Of a stretch of 64,000 nucleotides of DNA, positions 14,752-24,727 are shown piece by piece. Location of the stretch: the NCBI GenBank assembly GCA_964411985.1, contig CAYPNF010000008.1:62001-126000 (forward strand), written 5' to 3'. The position numbers were made by a program, and so were the translations under genes. Within the stretch, counting starts at the first letter, position 1; each line of letters begins with the position of its first letter. This stretch comes from CAYPNF01 sp964411985 (GTDB taxonomy: Bacteria; Verrucomicrobiota; Verrucomicrobiia; Limisphaerales; J093). A model generated the notes under the pieces. It was not told the origin of the DNA and did no database searches. It saw only the letters and a list, made by a program, of their open reading frames with translations.

Positions 14752-17700
14752 CTGTTACGTGGATTTCCCATTGGTTCTCCTTCACAGGAACAGTCTGGTC
14801 CTGACCACCAGGCCAACGGACCCAAAGGGCTTGCGGATTCCCTGATCGTCCCAGTACCTGGACGGAACTGTCCTGCGACCAATACCCGGAACCAGCCTGG
14901 ATGGTGCGGCACGGTCCCTGATGTCCGTCTGGGTACCGCAGGCGGAGTTGCGCGCCAACGCCGGAGGGGTTGCCTCGAGGACCATGGAGGATGACCCGGA
15001 GGCCGCGGCGGGCGAATTCGTTCAGGTAGAGCTTGGTGAATCCATTGTTCTGGGTGATGGCTACGTCAATGCGTCCATCGTGGTTGAAATCGGCGAGGCC
15101 AGCAGCTCGTTGTTCGCCGTACAGCTTTACTCCGGACTCCAAGGGCGTGAAATTCCCGTCACCGAGGCCGCGGAGCCACTGTCCTCGTCCCGCGTCTTCA
15201 CGCGACATGTCGGAGCCGGTGCCAAAGAAGTTCTGGCTCAAGAACAGGTCTTCAACCCCATCACCATCGACATCTCCGGTGTTGATGGCAAAGAGCGGAG
15301 CGAGTTGTGCGATACGGGGCAATGGCAGCGTCTGAAAAGTTGAACCGCGGTTGAGAAAGACGGCCGACTCAAGGCAGGTTATCTTCAGACTCCTCATGGG
15401 GAGGGGGCGACCCGCGAGAATCTCCTGAACCGTAGCTTTGCCGAAAGCCTCATGGGTTGGAAAACGCTGCGGGAGATCCGGGAAACCACGCGTCAGCCAC
15501 TTCCGGTTCCGCAGTGGGAACCAGGTATCTCCGCTCTGCCAGGCTTCAACTATTTCGATCGTTCCGTCCCCGTTCCAGTCCTCGTAGAAGAGCCCGAGCG
15601 CGGTCGGATGATCCAGTTCATACGGGGAGTTGCGACCCCAGTTGCCGGCCGCCAAATCCAATCTGCCATCCCCATCGAAATCCCCGGCGACGATGCTGCT
15701 CCAGAGCCCCGGCCGCGACGCGAAGCCCCAAGCGACCGTCATGTCTTCAAAGTGGCCTCGCACATTCCGGAAGACGCGCAAAGGTCCCCATTCGAGGGCA
15801 AGCGCCAGGTCTGACAGGCCATCGCCATCCAGATCGCAGAACGTTGCGCCACTCACCAGCCCGATGGAGTTGAAGGGTGCGCTCAGCGGGGCACTGGGAC
15901 GCAACAGGCCAGCCTCGTTCAGCCAGATAGCCGAGGATGCCGGCTCCGGGTAGCGCTTGGGTTGAAACCGCCCTCCAAGGAAGAGATCCAAATCGCCATC
16001 GCCGTCGACATCCGCAAGAGCCAGCGGGCCTAAGCTGGGTTTTCCGGCGGATACCAACAGGGGAGCAGATAAGGAGGACACGGCGGTCAAGTTCGTCCAA
16101 GAGTAGACGGCGACTGAACTCCCCGCTTCCGACCTCATCTCGAAGTTCGAAAGAGCAGCCAGCAGCTTTAGATGGCCTTTCCCATCCGCCCAACTAACCA
16201 CAGCGCCCTGATCACCCGACGACACAAAACTTGCATCGAGGCGGTGAAAACTCCTTCCCTCTTCATTGAGAAAGACCGAGAGCTGACCGCCGGTCGCCGG
16301 GGAGATGACCAAGTCCTCCCAACCGTCGTCGTTGAGATCCACCCAAGCCAAACCCGGGCCCAGTCGGCTAAGGCGGCGCGGCAGGGTTGGCTGAGCCATC
16401 CAGTCGTCGAAACCGTTCTCTGCATGTGCGTGGCTGAGGCGGGAACTGACATCGATGAACCCCTTCAATGCCATTCCAGCCCTCGACGTGGGGGGTGCCG
16501 GGGCACCGGGCTTGGGTTGGACCATTTCGCAGATTGTATTAGGCCTCACCACATTGGTGGTTCGGTCGCCGTTGCGCCAAGTGACTTCGAGTTGGAGTAG
16601 TGGATTTCCAGTACCCTCTGCAGCGAACACGCGCACCGCCTCATCCCCAGACATGTAGCGACCGCCCGAGATCATCTCCTGTGACTGTGCGACAGCGCCG
16701 CCGCCGAGGCAAACGCGTGCGCCGATCCCGCTGGTATTGGGCGGGAGGCCCTTGAGATGGACGGCGATCCGGCCAGCGGTCGCTTCGTTTCGATACAGAC
16801 CCGCCCCGTCATTGAGATTGTTCACCACCACATCGAAATCACCATCCTGGTCGAGGTCACCCAACGCCATTCCACAGGAAACGCCAACCTTGTTAAATCC
16901 CCACGCACCACCGACTGCCTCGAAGGTTCCATCGCGTTGGTTGCGGAAGGCGATGTTCTCAGTATGCCAGGACGGGTGGAATTGTCGGATCCGTTTCCGC
17001 TGGTCGGAGGTCAGTTTCGCCGTTCGGAGCTGATCGTGGCTGTCCTGGTCCATGACATCGAACTCAAAGCCGTTGGTGATGAGAAGGTCTTCGAAGCCGT
17101 CAAGGTCGACGTCCAGAAACGCCGCACACCAGGACCAGTCGGTAGCTGCGACGCCCGCCATGAAAGCGGCCTCGGCAAAAGAGCCGTCTTCGCGGCCAAG
17201 GAACAGCACATTGCGGTTGTAGCGTGGCACCTCGTCCACGAGTTCATTGGCTCCTGGGTCCGGGTAGTCCCGCATCAACTGCCGCATGCGCCGGCTCGGG
17301 GAGCGCGCCAGCATGTCCAAAACGAGGAGATCGTCGTGGCCGTCACGGTCCACATCCGCGAAGTCCAGCGCCATCGAGGATCGGCTGGTATGACGGAACG
17401 TGAAGGGCGCGGTAGCCCGGAATCTGCCTTTTCCGTTGTTGATCCAGCATCGGTCTGGCGAGGCGTTATCATTGCAGATATAGATATCGGGAGCGCCATC
17501 TCCGTTGAGATCGCGAAACATGACTGAGAGCCCCCAATCCCGGTAAGGTGGAATGGGAGTGCCGGCCGCGTCCATGAAGACACCTGGTTCGTTCTGAATG
17601 GCGGTGAAGTGCGCGTGGCCGTCGTTGCGGTAAAACCCGTCCACCTCGGGTAATTCCCGCACCCGGCCGTCGGGGAGAGCCTCAAAACGGTCCTTCCAAT

Positions 17701-18409
17701 AAGGACTCGAAGCGGGTTGGCCATTGACCTTGGTCACCCGCCACTTCCCATCTTCCCGAGCCAGGGCGTAACGCATGGTGGGATCTGCCAAATGCATGAC
17801 ATCGATGTAGTGCGTACAGTACAGGTCAAGGTCTCCGTCGCCGTCGATATCGGCCAGGGCCATGGAGGTAGGCGAGGCAGAGAGGGACAGCCCCGATTCG
17901 CGCAGCTCGGTGAGGACACCTTTGCCGTCGTTGAGAAACAGGCGAGTGCCGGCCGCGATTCCGTTGACGAGCAAATCCAAGTCCCCGTCGCCTTCGACGT
18001 CCGCGAAAACGGCGCCGGTCGATAGCTGGTCAGCGCAAGCAGCGTCGGCGAGGGGCACTTCCTGGAATTTCCACTGTCCCAAGTTGCGGTAAAGGCGATT
18101 TGGGCCTTGAAGGTTGCAGAAGTAAAGATCGGGCCATCCGTCGCCATCCACGTCCCCCACCGCCACCCCGGCTCCGTTGTGCGCAACGGCGTTGGTTAGG
18201 GAGAGGTCGCCTTGAAGTTGGTTGGTGAAGCGCAAACCGGTGACCTCCGGGGGCATCGCGGTAAAACCCGACCTTTCCGTGGTTGAAGCTGGTAGACTGA
18301 CTTGGCGCACGCGATGCTCCTCGAGCCAAGGCAGTGCATCAGCTCCTCGGCCTTGGTAACAAAGCAGGATCAACGCCGTGATGAAAGCCCTACTGTCCCA
18401 ATCGCGCAT
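14732..18409 (-). CDS. Giant secreted VCBS/FG-GAP and ASPIC-UnbV repeat protein
   Basis: A 1225-residue protein with a short hydrophobic N-terminus. It is filled with FG-GAP/VCBS calcium-loop repeats of the form D-x-D-G-D-G (VGDVDGDGWPDLYFCN, ADVEGDGDLDLLVNG, GDLDQDGDFDVVVNN and others), forming a multi-bladed beta-propeller. ASPIC/UnbV domains occur at about residues 560-640 and at the C-terminus (GNPSGVGAQLRLRYPDG, QAGSGYWSQDSS). Such CRTAC1-like proteins are expanded in Verrucomicrobiota and Planctomycetota; they are thought to act extracellularly in adhesion or binding, but no reaction is known. It is the first gene of a two-gene unit with the SUMF1 lipoprotein. Confidence 0.85.
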   Translation of the reverse strand: MRDWDSRAFITALILLCYQGRGADALPWLEEHRVRQVSLPASTTERSGFTAMPPEVTGLRFTNQLQGDLSLTNAVAHNGAGVAVGDVDGDGWPDLYFCNLQGPNRLYRNLGQWKFQEVPLADAACADQLSTGAVFADVEGDGDLDLLVNGIAAGTRLFLNDGKGVLTELRESGLSLSASPTSMALADIDGDGDLDLYCTHYIDVMHLADPTMRYALAREDGKWRVTKVNGQPASSPYWKDRFEALPDGRVRELPEVDGFYRNDGHAHFTAIQNEPGVFMDAAGTPIPPYRDWGLSVMFRDLNGDGAPDIYICNDNASPDRCWINNGKGRFRATAPFTFRHTSRSSMALDFADVDRDGHDDLLVLDMLARSPSRRMRQLMRDYPDPGANELVDEVPRYNRNVLFLGREDGSFAEAAFMAGVAATDWSWCAAFLDVDLDGFEDLLITNGFEFDVMDQDSHDQLRTAKLTSDQRKRIRQFHPSWHTENIAFRNQRDGTFEAVGGAWGFNKVGVSCGMALGDLDQDGDFDVVVNNLNDGAGLYRNEATAGRIAVHLKGLPPNTSGIGARVCLGGGAVAQSQEMISGGRYMSGDEAVRVFAAEGTGNPLLQLEVTWRNGDRTTNVVRPNTICEMVQPKPGAPAPPTSRAGMALKGFIDVSSRLSHAHAENGFDDWMAQPTLPRRLSRLGPGLAWVDLNDDGWEDLVISPATGGQLSVFLNEEGRSFHRLDASFVSSGDQGAVVSWADGKGHLKLLAALSNFEMRSEAGSSVAVYSWTNLTAVSSLSAPLLVSAGKPSLGPLALADVDGDGDLDLFLGGRFQPKRYPEPASSAIWLNEAGLLRPSAPLSAPFNSIGLVSGATFCDLDGDGLSDLALALEWGPLRVFRNVRGHFEDMTVAWGFASRPGLWSSIVAGDFDGDGRLDLAAGNWGRNSPYELDHPTALGLFYEDWNGDGTIEIVEAWQSGDTWFPLRNRKWLTRGFPDLPQRFPTHEAFGKATVQEILAGRPLPMRSLKITCLESAVFLNRGSTFQTLPLPRIAQLAPLFAINTGDVDGDGVEDLFLSQNFFGTGSDMSREDAGRGQWLRGLGDGNFTPLESGVKLYGEQRAAGLADFNHDGRIDVAITQNNGFTKLYLNEFARRGLRVILHGPRGNPSGVGAQLRLRYPDGHQGPCRTIQAGSGYWSQDSSVQVLGRSGNPQALWVRWPGGQDQTVPVKENQWEIHVTVENEVQ

Positions 18410-18586
18410 AGCGAGTTGCTCTCCGAACGGACGCGTGGCAGCCTAGTGGCCAGGAGCGGCACGGGCAAGCTGGAAAGTGGCTATGACGGGGTACTGCCGG
18501 TTGCCCTGGGTCGGGGCGGTTGTCGAGTTGTGCTCATGGTTTTCTCGCGGACCTTGACTGAATCTGGCGATGTAGGATGCTTCAGG

Positions 18587-18627
18587 GAAGCCTGGGTGGG
18601 GACATAGAGGTCCCCGCCCCGGGCTTC
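18587..18627 (+). promoter_or_regulatory. Strong hairpin in the leader of the ferredoxin-NADP reductase gene
   Basis: GAAGCCTGGGTGGGGAC (18587-18603) pairs with GTCCCCGCCCCGGGCTTC (18610-18627) across a 6-nt loop, with a G-U pair and one bulge. The hairpin ends 32 nt before the ATG at 18660, between divergent genes, so it is not an ordinary terminator. A role in mRNA stability or attenuation is possible. Confidence 0.4.
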
Positions 18628-18659
18628 GTCGGTGTTTGCCGGACACGGAAGAAAGAAAC

Positions 18660-19478
18660 ATGAACGCACCAGATCAGTCTGCTTATAACGCGGCCGTGGT
18701 GGCTCGCGAGGAAATTAACCCTCAACTGATTATTCTGCGAGTCCGGCCGGACAGCACCCTATTCGAGTTCAAGCCGGGGCAATTCGCCGTCTTGGGCCTG
18801 CTTGGCTCGGAAGCGCGCGTTCCCGAAGCGGGCGCCGAGGAGCCTGCGGTTGAAGCCGGAAAGCTCATTCGTCGAGCCTACAGTATCGCCTCTTCCAGCC
18901 TGGAACGTCGCTACCTCGAGTTCTACATTACCCTGGTGAACAGCGGCCAGCTCACGCCCCGGCTCTTCGCCTTGGACCGCTCCGCTCGGTTATTCCTTTC
19001 TCCCAAGGCTTCGGGACTTTTCACTCCCGACCGGGTTGATCCATCCAAGGCTTTGATCCTGATCGCCACCGGCACCGGGCTCGCTCCTTACATGTCCATC
19101 CTTCGGACCCTCCTGATCAAGGATGCCACCCGAAAGTTTGTTGTACTGCACGGTGCGCGCCATAGTTGGGATCTTGGCTACCGAGCCGAGCTCGAGAGTC
19201 TTGCGAGAATCCGCCCGAATTTCACCTACCTCCCCTCGATTACCCGCCCAGACTCCGATCCTCATTTCGATGGTGCGAAAGGACGGATCCAGAGCCTGCT
19301 GGAATCCGGCTTGGTCGAGCAGACTTCGGGGGTTCGTCTGGATCCGGCTCTGGCTGACGTCTTTCTCTGTGGGAATCCCGAAATGGTGATTGCCGCCAAG
19401 GCCTTCTTCGGAGAACGCGGTTTTACCCCGGACCATGGGAAACAGATTGGGACCATCCATGTGGAGGAATACTGGTAG
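18660..19478 (+). CDS. fpr: Ferredoxin/flavodoxin-NADP+ reductase
   Basis: A 272-residue cytoplasmic flavoprotein starting at the ATG at 18660. The FAD-binding motif RRAYSIAS lies at about residues 78-85 and the NADP-binding GTGLAPYMSI follows in the second half (FLCGNPEMV further on). It ends in EEYW, the aromatic C-terminus that stacks on the flavin in the bacterial FprA subclass. It moves electrons between NADPH and ferredoxin or flavodoxin. The start codon of the agarase-like gene is 2 bp after its stop, so the two are probably co-transcribed, although their functions look unrelated. Confidence 0.88.
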   Translation: MNAPDQSAYNAAVVAREEINPQLIILRVRPDSTLFEFKPGQFAVLGLLGSEARVPEAGAEEPAVEAGKLIRRAYSIASSSLERRYLEFYITLVNSGQLTPRLFALDRSARLFLSPKASGLFTPDRVDPSKALILIATGTGLAPYMSILRTLLIKDATRKFVVLHGARHSWDLGYRAELESLARIRPNFTYLPSITRPDSDPHFDGAKGRIQSLLESGLVEQTSGVRLDPALADVFLCGNPEMVIAAKAFFGERGFTPDHGKQIGTIHVEEYW

Positions 19479-19479
19479 A

Positions 19480-21616
19480 ATGGTGAATATGAACGACTCA
19501 GACTGGAGAATTCGGTTGGGTGGCTTTGCTGTTTTCTTGCTGGCGACTCTGTTTATGCCCCCCTGCGCCGCTGCAGAGGAAAGCCGGTCTTTGCTTTTCC
19601 TTGGGCCGCGACCCATCCATGCCTTCCCTGCGACTCTCAGACGCTCAGGCCGGCTTGGTGGAGAGGGAGGGGAGGAGCCTTTTGCACGTGACCACCGGTC
19701 ACAAAGAGAAGTGGCCTGGGATCACAATACTGGCTCCTGAAGGCAAATGGGACTTATCCCCCTTTGCTGGGATCCAACTTGAGGCGAGGAATACCGGAAT
19801 CCGCCCCCTGACGCTGCACTTTCGAGTGGACAACCCCGGTGCGGACGGCATCAACCACTGTTTCACCGGTTCCACCCGCTTAGAAGCAGGGGAGGTCGGG
19901 ACGGTTTGGGTGGAAATGAAACGAACTGTGGACGACAAGCTAGATGGAAAGCTTTTTGGCCTTCGCGGGTATCCGGTGAAGGCGGATCGTGAAAAGGCTT
20001 TGGATGCGGCCGCCATCAACCAGGTGCTGGTCTTTCTGAGCGAGCCCAAAGAGGATTCTACTTTCGAGATCCTGGCGTTGGAAGCCAAGGGACGGTATGT
20101 GCCCCCGACTGCCTGGAGCGCGGATGCATCACCCTTCTTTCCCTGGATCGACTCTTTTGGACAGTACCACCACAAGTCCTGGCCGGGGAAGACGAGAACC
20201 GAAGAGGAACTCAAGTCCCGTCGTGATGCCGAGGGTCGCGCTCTCGAGGGCGACCGTGGGCCTAGCCAGTGGAATCAATACGGTGGCTGGCTCACCGGCC
20301 CGACTCTCAAGGCTACAGGCTTTTTTCGCGTGGAGAAACACCAGGGCAAATGGTGGCTTGTGGACCCAGAGGGCAAGCTTTTTTGGTCTCATGGAATCGA
20401 CTGTGTGAGGATGCTGGACACGACTCCTGTCGAGGAGCGGGAAGGCTGGTTTCTGGACTTTCCCGGCAACAAACCTGAGTTTGCGGAGTTTCTGCTCGGT
20501 GGGGCCTATGCTTTGAAAGGGCACTATGCGGGGCGTTCGCCCAAGTGTTTCTCCTTCGCCGGAGCGAACCTAAAGCGGAAGTACGGCGTTGAGTGGAGAA
20601 CCTCGTACCCGGTCCTGATCCACAAACGGCTGCGGGCATGGGGGCTGAATACCATCGCCAATTGGTCGGACATGGGGGTTGCCCTGATGCGCGTGACTCC
20701 CTACACCGACACGCTGGGGTCGCACGGCTCGCGGATGGTGGAGGGAAGTGAGGGATACTGGGGTAAATTTCCTGACGTTTTCGATCCGGGATTTCGTGAA
20801 CGTCTTCGTCAGCAGATGGCTGCCAAGCGGGGAAAGTCGGCTGGAGATGCATGGTGCTTGGGGTATTTTTCGGACAATGAAATGTCCTGGGGGGATGACG
20901 TATCCCTTTCCTTGGGGACCCTGGCTTCGCCTTCAGACCAACCCGCCAAGCGTGTTTTTGCGGCGGACCTCAAAGCAAAGTACACCAACATCGCTGAGCT
21001 CAACCTGGTTTGGGGAACGGCCTTTGCCTCCTGGGAGGACTGGCTCTCTTCACGAGCGAGACCGGACGTTGCCAAAGCCGGAGCCGATTTGCGCGCCTTC
21101 TACTCTCGCACCGCCGAGACCTATTTTCGAACAGTCAGGGAGGCCATCCAAGAAACCGCGCCGAACCAACTCTACCTGGGGTGCCGATTCGCGTGGGCCA
21201 ATGCCCGCGCGGCGGCTGCTGCAGCCAAGTTCTGCGATGTGGTCAGCTACAACCTCTATCAGCGGAGCATTGCCAGGTTTCGCGCCGAAGGGGTGGGGGA
21301 TGTTCCTCTCCTGATCGGCGAATTCCACTTCGGAGCTCTGGATCGCGGCATGCTCCATACCGGCCTCGTCTCCGTTAGTGACCAGCGGGCACGAGCGGAA
21401 GCCTATCGGGACTATGTCCAAGGAGCGTTGCGTCACCCCCAGTTTGTTGGCACCCACTGGTTCCAATACCAGGATGAGCCCACCCTTGGACGTGTTTACG
21501 ACGAGGAAAACTACCAGATCGGCTTCGTGGATATCGCGGACACACCCTATGCCGAGACCGTGGACATGAGCCGCCGGATCGGGGAGGCCCTATACAGCCT
21601 GCGAACGGAACAGTAG
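19480..21616 (+). CDS. Agarase-like glycoside hydrolase (GH50-type), frameshifted near the N-terminus
   Basis: The signal peptide (MNDSDWRIRL then GGFAVFLLATLFMPPCAAA) is read from 19480 or 19489, but the catalytic protein is in the +1 frame from about 19608 to 21616. Removing one C from GGGCCGCG at 19603-19610 would give AEESRSLLFLGRDPSMPS and a continuous ~710-residue exported enzyme. The body has GKWWLVDPEGKLFWSHGIDC, the acid/base region FSDNEMSW and the nucleophile region LIGEFHFGALD of a TIM-barrel hydrolase resembling beta-agarases. The frameshift could be a real mutation or a sequencing error. Without it, the downstream frame could start internally but would lack an exportable N-terminus. 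The substrate is uncertain. Confidence 0.7.
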
Positions 21617-21666
21617 CAGTCCCTGCGGAGTGAATTCAGGCCTTGGCGGCGGAGTTTCTGAGGGTT

Positions 21667-22842
21667 CTAGAGTTCGGTGATGTACTTGCGATCTTCCCAG
21701 ACCGCTTTGATGGAGGTCAGGTTTCGGGAGTCGAAAACGTGGCCAAAGGCTTTTGCCACCTGCCCCTTTTTGAGACTGTTCCACGCGTCGCTGGCACTGA
21801 TGGCGGCGAACTGCAGCACACTCGGGTCTCGATAGCAGTCGATCATGCAACGTGTGCAGCCGTCCCGTATGAGCTTGCTCTGGTCGAAGTCGTAGATGCT
21901 GCACATGGGGGTTTCCCAGAAGTGGCACCGATACAGATCCAGGTTCCAATCGAGGTAGAAGTACTTGTGGCCACCCAGGCAGCCGAAACGCTCCTTTTCC
22001 CCCCTCAGGTGACGCTGCATCTCGCAGAGTGACTCATGAGGATTCACGACCGGGAAACCGCTTTTCCGCTTCATTTCCTTGATCTTTTCGAACACCTCGA
22101 TCAGTTCGTCGACCCGGTAATCGACGAGTTTGGAGTCACTGAAACTGAGGTAGCTGGACTTGAGCCCCGTCAGGGGATAACTGAAAGTACAAGTCTCAAA
22201 ACCCAGTTTGCGTAGGAATGCCGGAAGTTGGTCGTAGTCCTCAATGAGACGGCTGGCGGTGACGCTGGCCGTGCTGGGTACCCCGAGACGGCGGAATACT
22301 TCGTTGGCATGTTGGATCTTCCTGCAGACGTCTGGTAAGCCCCTGTTCTTCTCGTGACGCTCGATGTCGTGCGCGTCGATCGACATGATCACACTGCACA
22401 GCCCGTCGCCAGCCAGGGCTTCCATGTTCTGGTCGGTCCAGAGAGACCCATTGGTGCAGATCATCGGACGCACCCCTTTCTGGGCGGCGTATCGGACCAT
22501 GCCACGCAAATCCTTGTGAGCCATAGGCTCTCCACCCACAAAGAGCAGGTATCCAATGCGGTTACGGACACAGATGTCGATGACATCGCACGCTTCACGC
22601 AGAGTCACCGAATGCCTTTGTTTCGGGTCGAAACGGTCGACCGCAAAATTACAGAAATCGCATCTGGCGTTACAGATATTCGTGATCGCGAATTGAAGGT
22701 ATCCCGGACCACCGTGATTCAGGACGTCTCCAACCATTTGGAAGGCAGAGGTTTTTGGCCGTCCTAGGGGGTGGGAGAAGTCAATAACCGGTGCTGGCCG
22801 GTCATCTCCTGCTGTGCTGGCTTTCTGAGCCATGGAATCCAT
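21667..22842 (-). CDS. Radical SAM protein with C-terminal cysteine cluster
   Basis: A 391-residue protein with the radical SAM 4Fe-4S motif CNARCDFC (Cys57, Cys61, Cys64), the GGEP motif (FVGGEPMAH) and a C-terminal cysteine-rich region (CLGG, CHFWETPMC, CTRCMIDC) like the SPASM/twitch domains that bind an extra cluster. Such proteins modify peptides or small molecules; the substrate is not evident and no precursor peptide or hopanoid partner is adjacent. It is convergent with the agarase-like gene, 50 bp apart, and stands alone. Relatives include the MoaA/PqqE-like maturases. Confidence 0.8.
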   Translation of the reverse strand: MDSMAQKASTAGDDRPAPVIDFSHPLGRPKTSAFQMVGDVLNHGGPGYLQFAITNICNARCDFCNFAVDRFDPKQRHSVTLREACDVIDICVRNRIGYLLFVGGEPMAHKDLRGMVRYAAQKGVRPMICTNGSLWTDQNMEALAGDGLCSVIMSIDAHDIERHEKNRGLPDVCRKIQHANEVFRRLGVPSTASVTASRLIEDYDQLPAFLRKLGFETCTFSYPLTGLKSSYLSFSDSKLVDYRVDELIEVFEKIKEMKRKSGFPVVNPHESLCEMQRHLRGEKERFGCLGGHKYFYLDWNLDLYRCHFWETPMCSIYDFDQSKLIRDGCTRCMIDCYRDPSVLQFAAISASDAWNSLKKGQVAKAFGHVFDSRNLTSIKAVWEDRKYITEL

Positions 22843-23212
22843 GAGTGATCTAGTTTCTGGTCCGGGTGAAGCCGGCCTTGATGCCCGGACCAGATTCCGC
22901 CCCCCCTTTTTGTGAAAGGGCGTCCAGACCTTTGGGTCATCAAGACCCGTGGGCCGATTCTGAGACTAGTCTCGATCTTCAGGCAAACATTTCTTTTCCT
23001 TATCAGAATGGTCAGTTTCGCGGCTATTTGGGTGGCACCTTCCATTATCCTAACGCGAGCGGTCCCGTTCAAGCATTCGCGAGAACATTGTCGCCATCAG
23101 CCTGGCTGATGGCCGGGTAACCTCATGGAATCCCGACATTCGTTCAAAGGACGTCGTTGACACCGTGCTTCTGGACTTGAGACAGTAGGGCCGTTAGCCG
23201 ATATGTTTGAAG
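22843..23212. other. Intergenic region, no gene found
   Basis: About 370 bp between divergent genes. Short frames on both strands lack start signals and codon pattern; no RNA gene or clear repeat is seen. It should hold the promoters of the radical SAM and HDOD genes. Confidence 0.6.
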
Positions 23213-24727
23213 ATGATTGCCCCGCCCTCAGAAGGTCTTGCGTTACGGACGATTAGCGCCGTGAAAGATGGGTTGCGTGAGCAGCCCTCTGCGGTATGTC
23301 TGATCCAAGTCGTCGAGCTCATTCGGGACATCACCGTGCGGCCGGAGGAAGTGTCGGTGCAGCATTTGGCGGGTCTGATTGAAAAAGATCTGGCCATGAT
23401 GACGAAGGTCCTGAGCGTGGCCAATACCCTTGGGTACAATCCTGAGGGTAGCGAGATTTCAACAATTGCCCAGGCCATTCAGACAGTTGGTTTTCAACAG
23501 GTTAGGAACCTGGCTGTGACCCTTCTGCTCGTGCAAAACGCTGAGCGCGAGACAAATACGCGAGAATGCAGGGACGTTTCAGCGTTGGCGGTAGCTGGGG
23601 GATATTGTGCAGAGTGTATCATGGAGCAAGTGCAAAGTGCCGATCCTGGGCATGCGTTCGTTTGCACCGCCCTCCGCAGCTACGGCAGGTTGCTTCTTGC
23701 CAGTTTCCTGACCGAACAGTATCGGCAAATGCGGAGTCTAGGGGGCTACACCGCCCCTGATTCGGCATGGAGGAAACAGTTTGGACTGACACCTTTGGAA
23801 TTGAGTTTCGAAGTGCTCGGCGAATCCGGTCTTCCCGCGAGCATCCTCTCGACCCTGCACCAGTTTGAAATGCCATCAGGACCAGACCACGTAAAGTCCC
23901 CTGAGGTGGAATTGGTTGCCGCATGCGACTTCGCTACCAAGCTGTCGGAATCGATCTTCTTGGGAGGTGACTCCGGAGACCAATTCTTCGTGAAGGCCAA
24001 CCAGATGGCACGGGACTATGGTAAGTGTGTCAAGCTGCCTGGGAAGGGCGTAGGGGACCTTATGAAAGCGGTGAGCCAAAAGCTCAAGGCTTTGCGAGGT
24101 TTGTCTGGGTTGGCTCCCTTCATTGATCGAATCGATTTTCTATCCGCCCCGGAACTTAGGACCTCCGCCCCGACCTCACCCCCTCCCTCGGCCGTGGCCG
24201 CTGCTCCGAGTGGTGATCGCAAGCCCGTGATGAGTGTCTTCTTGCAGGGCATATCGACGCTGGGAGATATGCTGGAAAAGGGACAATCCTCCGCCAAGGA
24301 TATGCTTCCGGTGGCTGCGCGGGTGCTGCAGAAGGGGATGCAACTTGAGGAATGTTGGGTTTTCCTGCGTCGTCAGGCGGCGGGCCCACTTCACCCCGTG
24401 TACGGCACCGGTCCCCTGTTCAGCGGGCTCGGCACAGCCGCGTTCTTGGATCGGGCTCAGCGGAGCATCTTCAGCGTTTGTTTCGAACGAGGCGAGGTGG
24501 TCCTGATCGCGCAGCCGGATGAGGCCAAGATCTGGCCCTTCATTCCCCATTGGCTTCGTCCCGCCGCGAAAGACCGGTCCCTATTGTTGGTGCCGGTTCG
24601 GAATCAAGGAGGGACTTTCGCCGTGTTGCTGGGCCTTACCGCCACGGAGCGAATTTCCGAGCTGGGTGGACAGGTTCGCCTTCAGCTGACTGTTCTGACT
24701 CGGCTCATCTCTTCCGCCAGCATCTGA
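23213..24727 (+). CDS. HDOD-domain signalling protein with C-terminal GAF-like domain
   Basis: A 504-residue cytoplasmic protein; the ATG at 23213 is preferred over a TTG two codons earlier. Residues ~15-210 form an HDOD domain (QPSAVCLIQVVELI, KDLAMMTKVLSVANT, IAQAIQTVGFQQVRNLAV), an HD-like helical domain lacking the metal-binding HD pair. A Pro/Ala/Ser-rich linker (~325-345) leads to a C-terminal domain (~residue 350 on) with a GAF-like pattern. HDOD proteins link signals such as second messengers to motility, biofilm or stress control, with no known catalysis. It stands alone between intergenic regions of over 300 bp; its partner is unknown. Confidence 0.75.
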   Translation: MIAPPSEGLALRTISAVKDGLREQPSAVCLIQVVELIRDITVRPEEVSVQHLAGLIEKDLAMMTKVLSVANTLGYNPEGSEISTIAQAIQTVGFQQVRNLAVTLLLVQNAERETNTRECRDVSALAVAGGYCAECIMEQVQSADPGHAFVCTALRSYGRLLLASFLTEQYRQMRSLGGYTAPDSAWRKQFGLTPLELSFEVLGESGLPASILSTLHQFEMPSGPDHVKSPEVELVAACDFATKLSESIFLGGDSGDQFFVKANQMARDYGKCVKLPGKGVGDLMKAVSQKLKALRGLSGLAPFIDRIDFLSAPELRTSAPTSPPPSAVAAAPSGDRKPVMSVFLQGISTLGDMLEKGQSSAKDMLPVAARVLQKGMQLEECWVFLRRQAAGPLHPVYGTGPLFSGLGTAAFLDRAQRSIFSVCFERGEVVLIAQPDEAKIWPFIPHWLRPAAKDRSLLLVPVRNQGGTFAVLLGLTATERISELGGQVRLQLTVLTRLISSASI

